A stretch of 37,431 nucleotides of DNA from Ignavibacteria bacterium (GTDB lineage Bacteria > Bacteroidota > Ignavibacteria > Tepidaquicellales > OLB5). The stretch covers positions 1-37,431 of the forward strand of contig JABFSP010000105.1 in assembly GCA_013140565.1 (NCBI GenBank). The letters are read 5' to 3'. Both the position numbers and the translations under genes were made by a program. Positions 35,560-37,431 of this stretch are shown here, one piece after another. The notes beneath the pieces were generated by a model. The model was not told the DNA's origin and searched no databases. It worked only from the letters and a program-made list of their open reading frames with translations. Numbering within the stretch: the stretch's first letter is position 1; each line of letters starts with the position of its first letter.

Positions 35560-36393
35560 ATGATACACATAGCAGGATATTTATTATTAATTTTGTTTAT
35601 TACGGGTTCAGCATTTTCACAGGATGCTGAGGGTTTGTTCACGCAGGGTGAGGAGTACTTCGCCCAGGGCAGATTTACTGATGCGCATTTCAGCTTCAGC
35701 AAGTATATTGAATATAATCCCGATAGCGCAAAAGGATATATTTCGAGGGGCAATACGTACATTTTCCTGAAAAAAATAAAGGACGCGCTCAGTGATTTTG
35801 ATAAAGCTATTTCAATTGACCCCAAAAACTACAAAGCATACAGTGGCAGGGGAACAGCGTATATTTATATGCAGGATGGGGTTGAAGCTTTAAAAAGTTA
35901 CAACAAAGCGCTTGAATTGAATCCGAAGGATGTTGTATCAATGAATTCTATTGCGGTAATTTATTATGGTGAAGGCAAGACCGTTGAAGCGCTTGGCTTC
36001 TTGGATAAAGCTATAAAGATACAGCCGGAAAATGTTGATTCGTACAAGAACCGCGGTTCAATGCGGCTCTTTAACGGTGATACCACAGGCGCACTGGATG
36101 ACCTGAATAAAGCTGTTGAGCTGGGTCCGAACCGCGTTGATGTTTACAATACCCGCGGCGCTATATTCCGCGAAATGAGCCGCTACGATGAAGCAATTGC
36201 TGATTTTACCAAAGCGCTGGAGCTTGACCCGTTTTCAGCGGAAGCTTTATGCAGAATGGGAATTGCATATTTGTATAAGGGTGACTATGACAATGCCATA
36301 CTAAATATGGAAAAAGGTCTCAACATGGATCCATCTTTAAAGGAAACAATGAGCAAATACCTTGAAGAAGCAAGAGAGAAAAAAGGAAAGTAG
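35560..36393 (+). CDS. Secreted/periplasmic TPR-repeat protein
   Basis: 277 aa; signal peptide MIHIAGYLLLILFITGSAFSQ; about seven TPR units (e.g. AYSGRGTAYIYMQDGVEALKSYNKALELNPKD). Confidence 0.85.
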   Translation: MIHIAGYLLLILFITGSAFSQDAEGLFTQGEEYFAQGRFTDAHFSFSKYIEYNPDSAKGYISRGNTYIFLKKIKDALSDFDKAISIDPKNYKAYSGRGTAYIYMQDGVEALKSYNKALELNPKDVVSMNSIAVIYYGEGKTVEALGFLDKAIKIQPENVDSYKNRGSMRLFNGDTTGALDDLNKAVELGPNRVDVYNTRGAIFREMSRYDEAIADFTKALELDPFSAEALCRMGIAYLYKGDYDNAILNMEKGLNMDPSLKETMSKYLEEAREKKGK

Positions 36394-36406
36394 AAGTATA
36401 TAATAA

Positions 36407-37431
36407 ATGGAAATAATTTTATTAATTGCCGGTGTAATTGTTGGGGTGCTGCTTGGCTTTTTCATTGCCAAAAGTAAACAATCAGGTTTATCCTCCAAAA
36501 TTGAAGAAAAAGAAAAATCCTTAATAGAAAAGGATAAGCAGATCAGTGATGCTAGGTCAGAAACTGAACATGAACGGTCTAAAGTAATAGTCCTTGGGAA
36601 TGAACTCTCAACTTCGAAGGCTAACTATAACAATCTTGAAACCAGGCTTACCGAGCAGAAGGGTGAGTTAGAGGAATTACAAACAAAATTTACGAAAGAA
36701 TTTGAAAATCTTGCCGGGAAAATACTGGAAGATAAAAGCAGAAAATTCACAGAGCAGAATAAAGAAAATCTCGATACAATTTTAACTCCATTAAAAGAAC
36801 GTATAGCCGATTTTGAGAAAAAAGTAAACGAAGTTTATATTACGGAAACCAAAGAGCGGGCAGCGCTTGCTGAACAGCTCAGGTATCTGCATGAGCTTAA
36901 TAAACAAATGTCAGAAGAAGCAAATAATCTTACGCGTGCTTTAAAGGGTGATTCGAAGACACAGGGCAATTGGGGTGAGTATATACTTGAAAGTATCCTC
37001 GAGAAATCCGGTCTTGTAAAAGGGCGCGAATTTGTAATTCAGGAGACAATTAAATCTGATGACGGCGCAAATTTGAGACCCGATGTAATTGTTAACATGC
37101 CCGATAATAAAAGTATGATCATTGATTCCAAGGTATCATTAACCGCTTATGAGGCGTTTTGCTCAACAGATGATAAGTTATTGAAGGAAAAATCTTTAAG
37201 TGAGCATATAAATTCTATTCGCAGGCATATTAAGGGATTGAGTCCGAAGGATTACCAGAATCTCTACGGTTTGCAAAGCCTGGATTTTGTGCTGATGTTT
37301 ATTCCTATTGAACCGGCTTTCGCACTGGCAGTGCAAAATGACGCGGCATTATTTTATGATGCGTTTGAAAAAAATATTGTGATTGTAAGTCCATCAACAT
37401 TGCTGGCTACTCTTCGCACTATTTCAAGTAT
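36407..37431 (+). CDS. rmuC: DNA recombination protein RmuC, 3' truncated by window edge
   Basis: ATG 36407, frame open to the end: MEIILLIAGVIVGVLLGFFIAKSKQ, coiled coil, QGNWGEYILESILEKSGLVKGREFVIQE and LRPDVIVNMPDNKSMIIDSKVSLTAYEAF. Absent from ORF track because no stop. Confidence 0.87.
   Translation, partial: MEIILLIAGVIVGVLLGFFIAKSKQSGLSSKIEEKEKSLIEKDKQISDARSETEHERSKVIVLGNELSTSKANYNNLETRLTEQKGELEELQTKFTKEFENLAGKILEDKSRKFTEQNKENLDTILTPLKERIADFEKKVNEVYITETKERAALAEQLRYLHELNKQMSEEANNLTRALKGDSKTQGNWGEYILESILEKSGLVKGREFVIQETIKSDDGANLRPDVIVNMPDNKSMIIDSKVSLTAYEAFCSTDDKLLKEKSLSEHINSIRRHIKGLSPKDYQNLYGLQSLDFVLMFIPIEPAFALAVQNDAALFYDAFEKNIVIVSPSTLLATLRTISS

Noticed and set aside
1-37431. tRNA, rRNA, prophage, restriction-modification or classical defence cassettes
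   Set aside because: No GGTTCRANTCC-type T-arm, rRNA segments, phage structural genes, methylase/restrictase pairs or transposase ORFs seen on either strand by eye.

Overview
This 37.4 kb window is protein-dense and looks like chromosome from the Ignavibacteria/Chlorobi side of Bacteroidota. That placement rests on seven proteins ending in NYPNPFNP-type T9SS type A sorting domains and on TAnnTTTG-like promoter boxes. I find no tRNA, rRNA or CRISPR array. Recognisable housekeeping genes are hldD (ADP-heptose epimerase), rpmB (L28), def-fmt (4-bp ATGA overlap), a GatB/YqeY-domain gene and a truncated rmuC at the right edge. A minus-strand glycan operon (about 2.0-8.7 kb) holds a DUF2723/TMEM260-like membrane protein, a second GT39/AftC-like membrane transferase with C-terminal TPRs, a SAM methyltransferase and a GT9 heptosyltransferase-like gene. 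T9SS cargo genes (YCF48/BNR propellers and a tandem pair of ~580-600 aa proteins) dominate 19-33 kb. The most unusual signals are: (i) a GxxExxY (PD-(D/E)XK-like) gene inside an array of imperfect inverted-repeat units, which looks like a nuclease-bearing element with MITE-like derivatives; (ii) a four-times repeated promoter-like motif, AACAAA-N13-CTTTG with identical spacing, upstream of three T9SS cargo genes and a fourth unannotated locus; (iii) that fourth locus (29.5-29.93 kb), a promoter-to-terminator unit with strong stems and two small ORFs, which is either a new ncRNA or a micropeptide mRNA; (iv) a TrmB-like regulator next to it with a near-canonical sigma70 promoter and operator-like palindromes, followed by two tiny hydrophobic ORFs. 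All identifications come from reading the sequence by eye. No database or folding tool was run.
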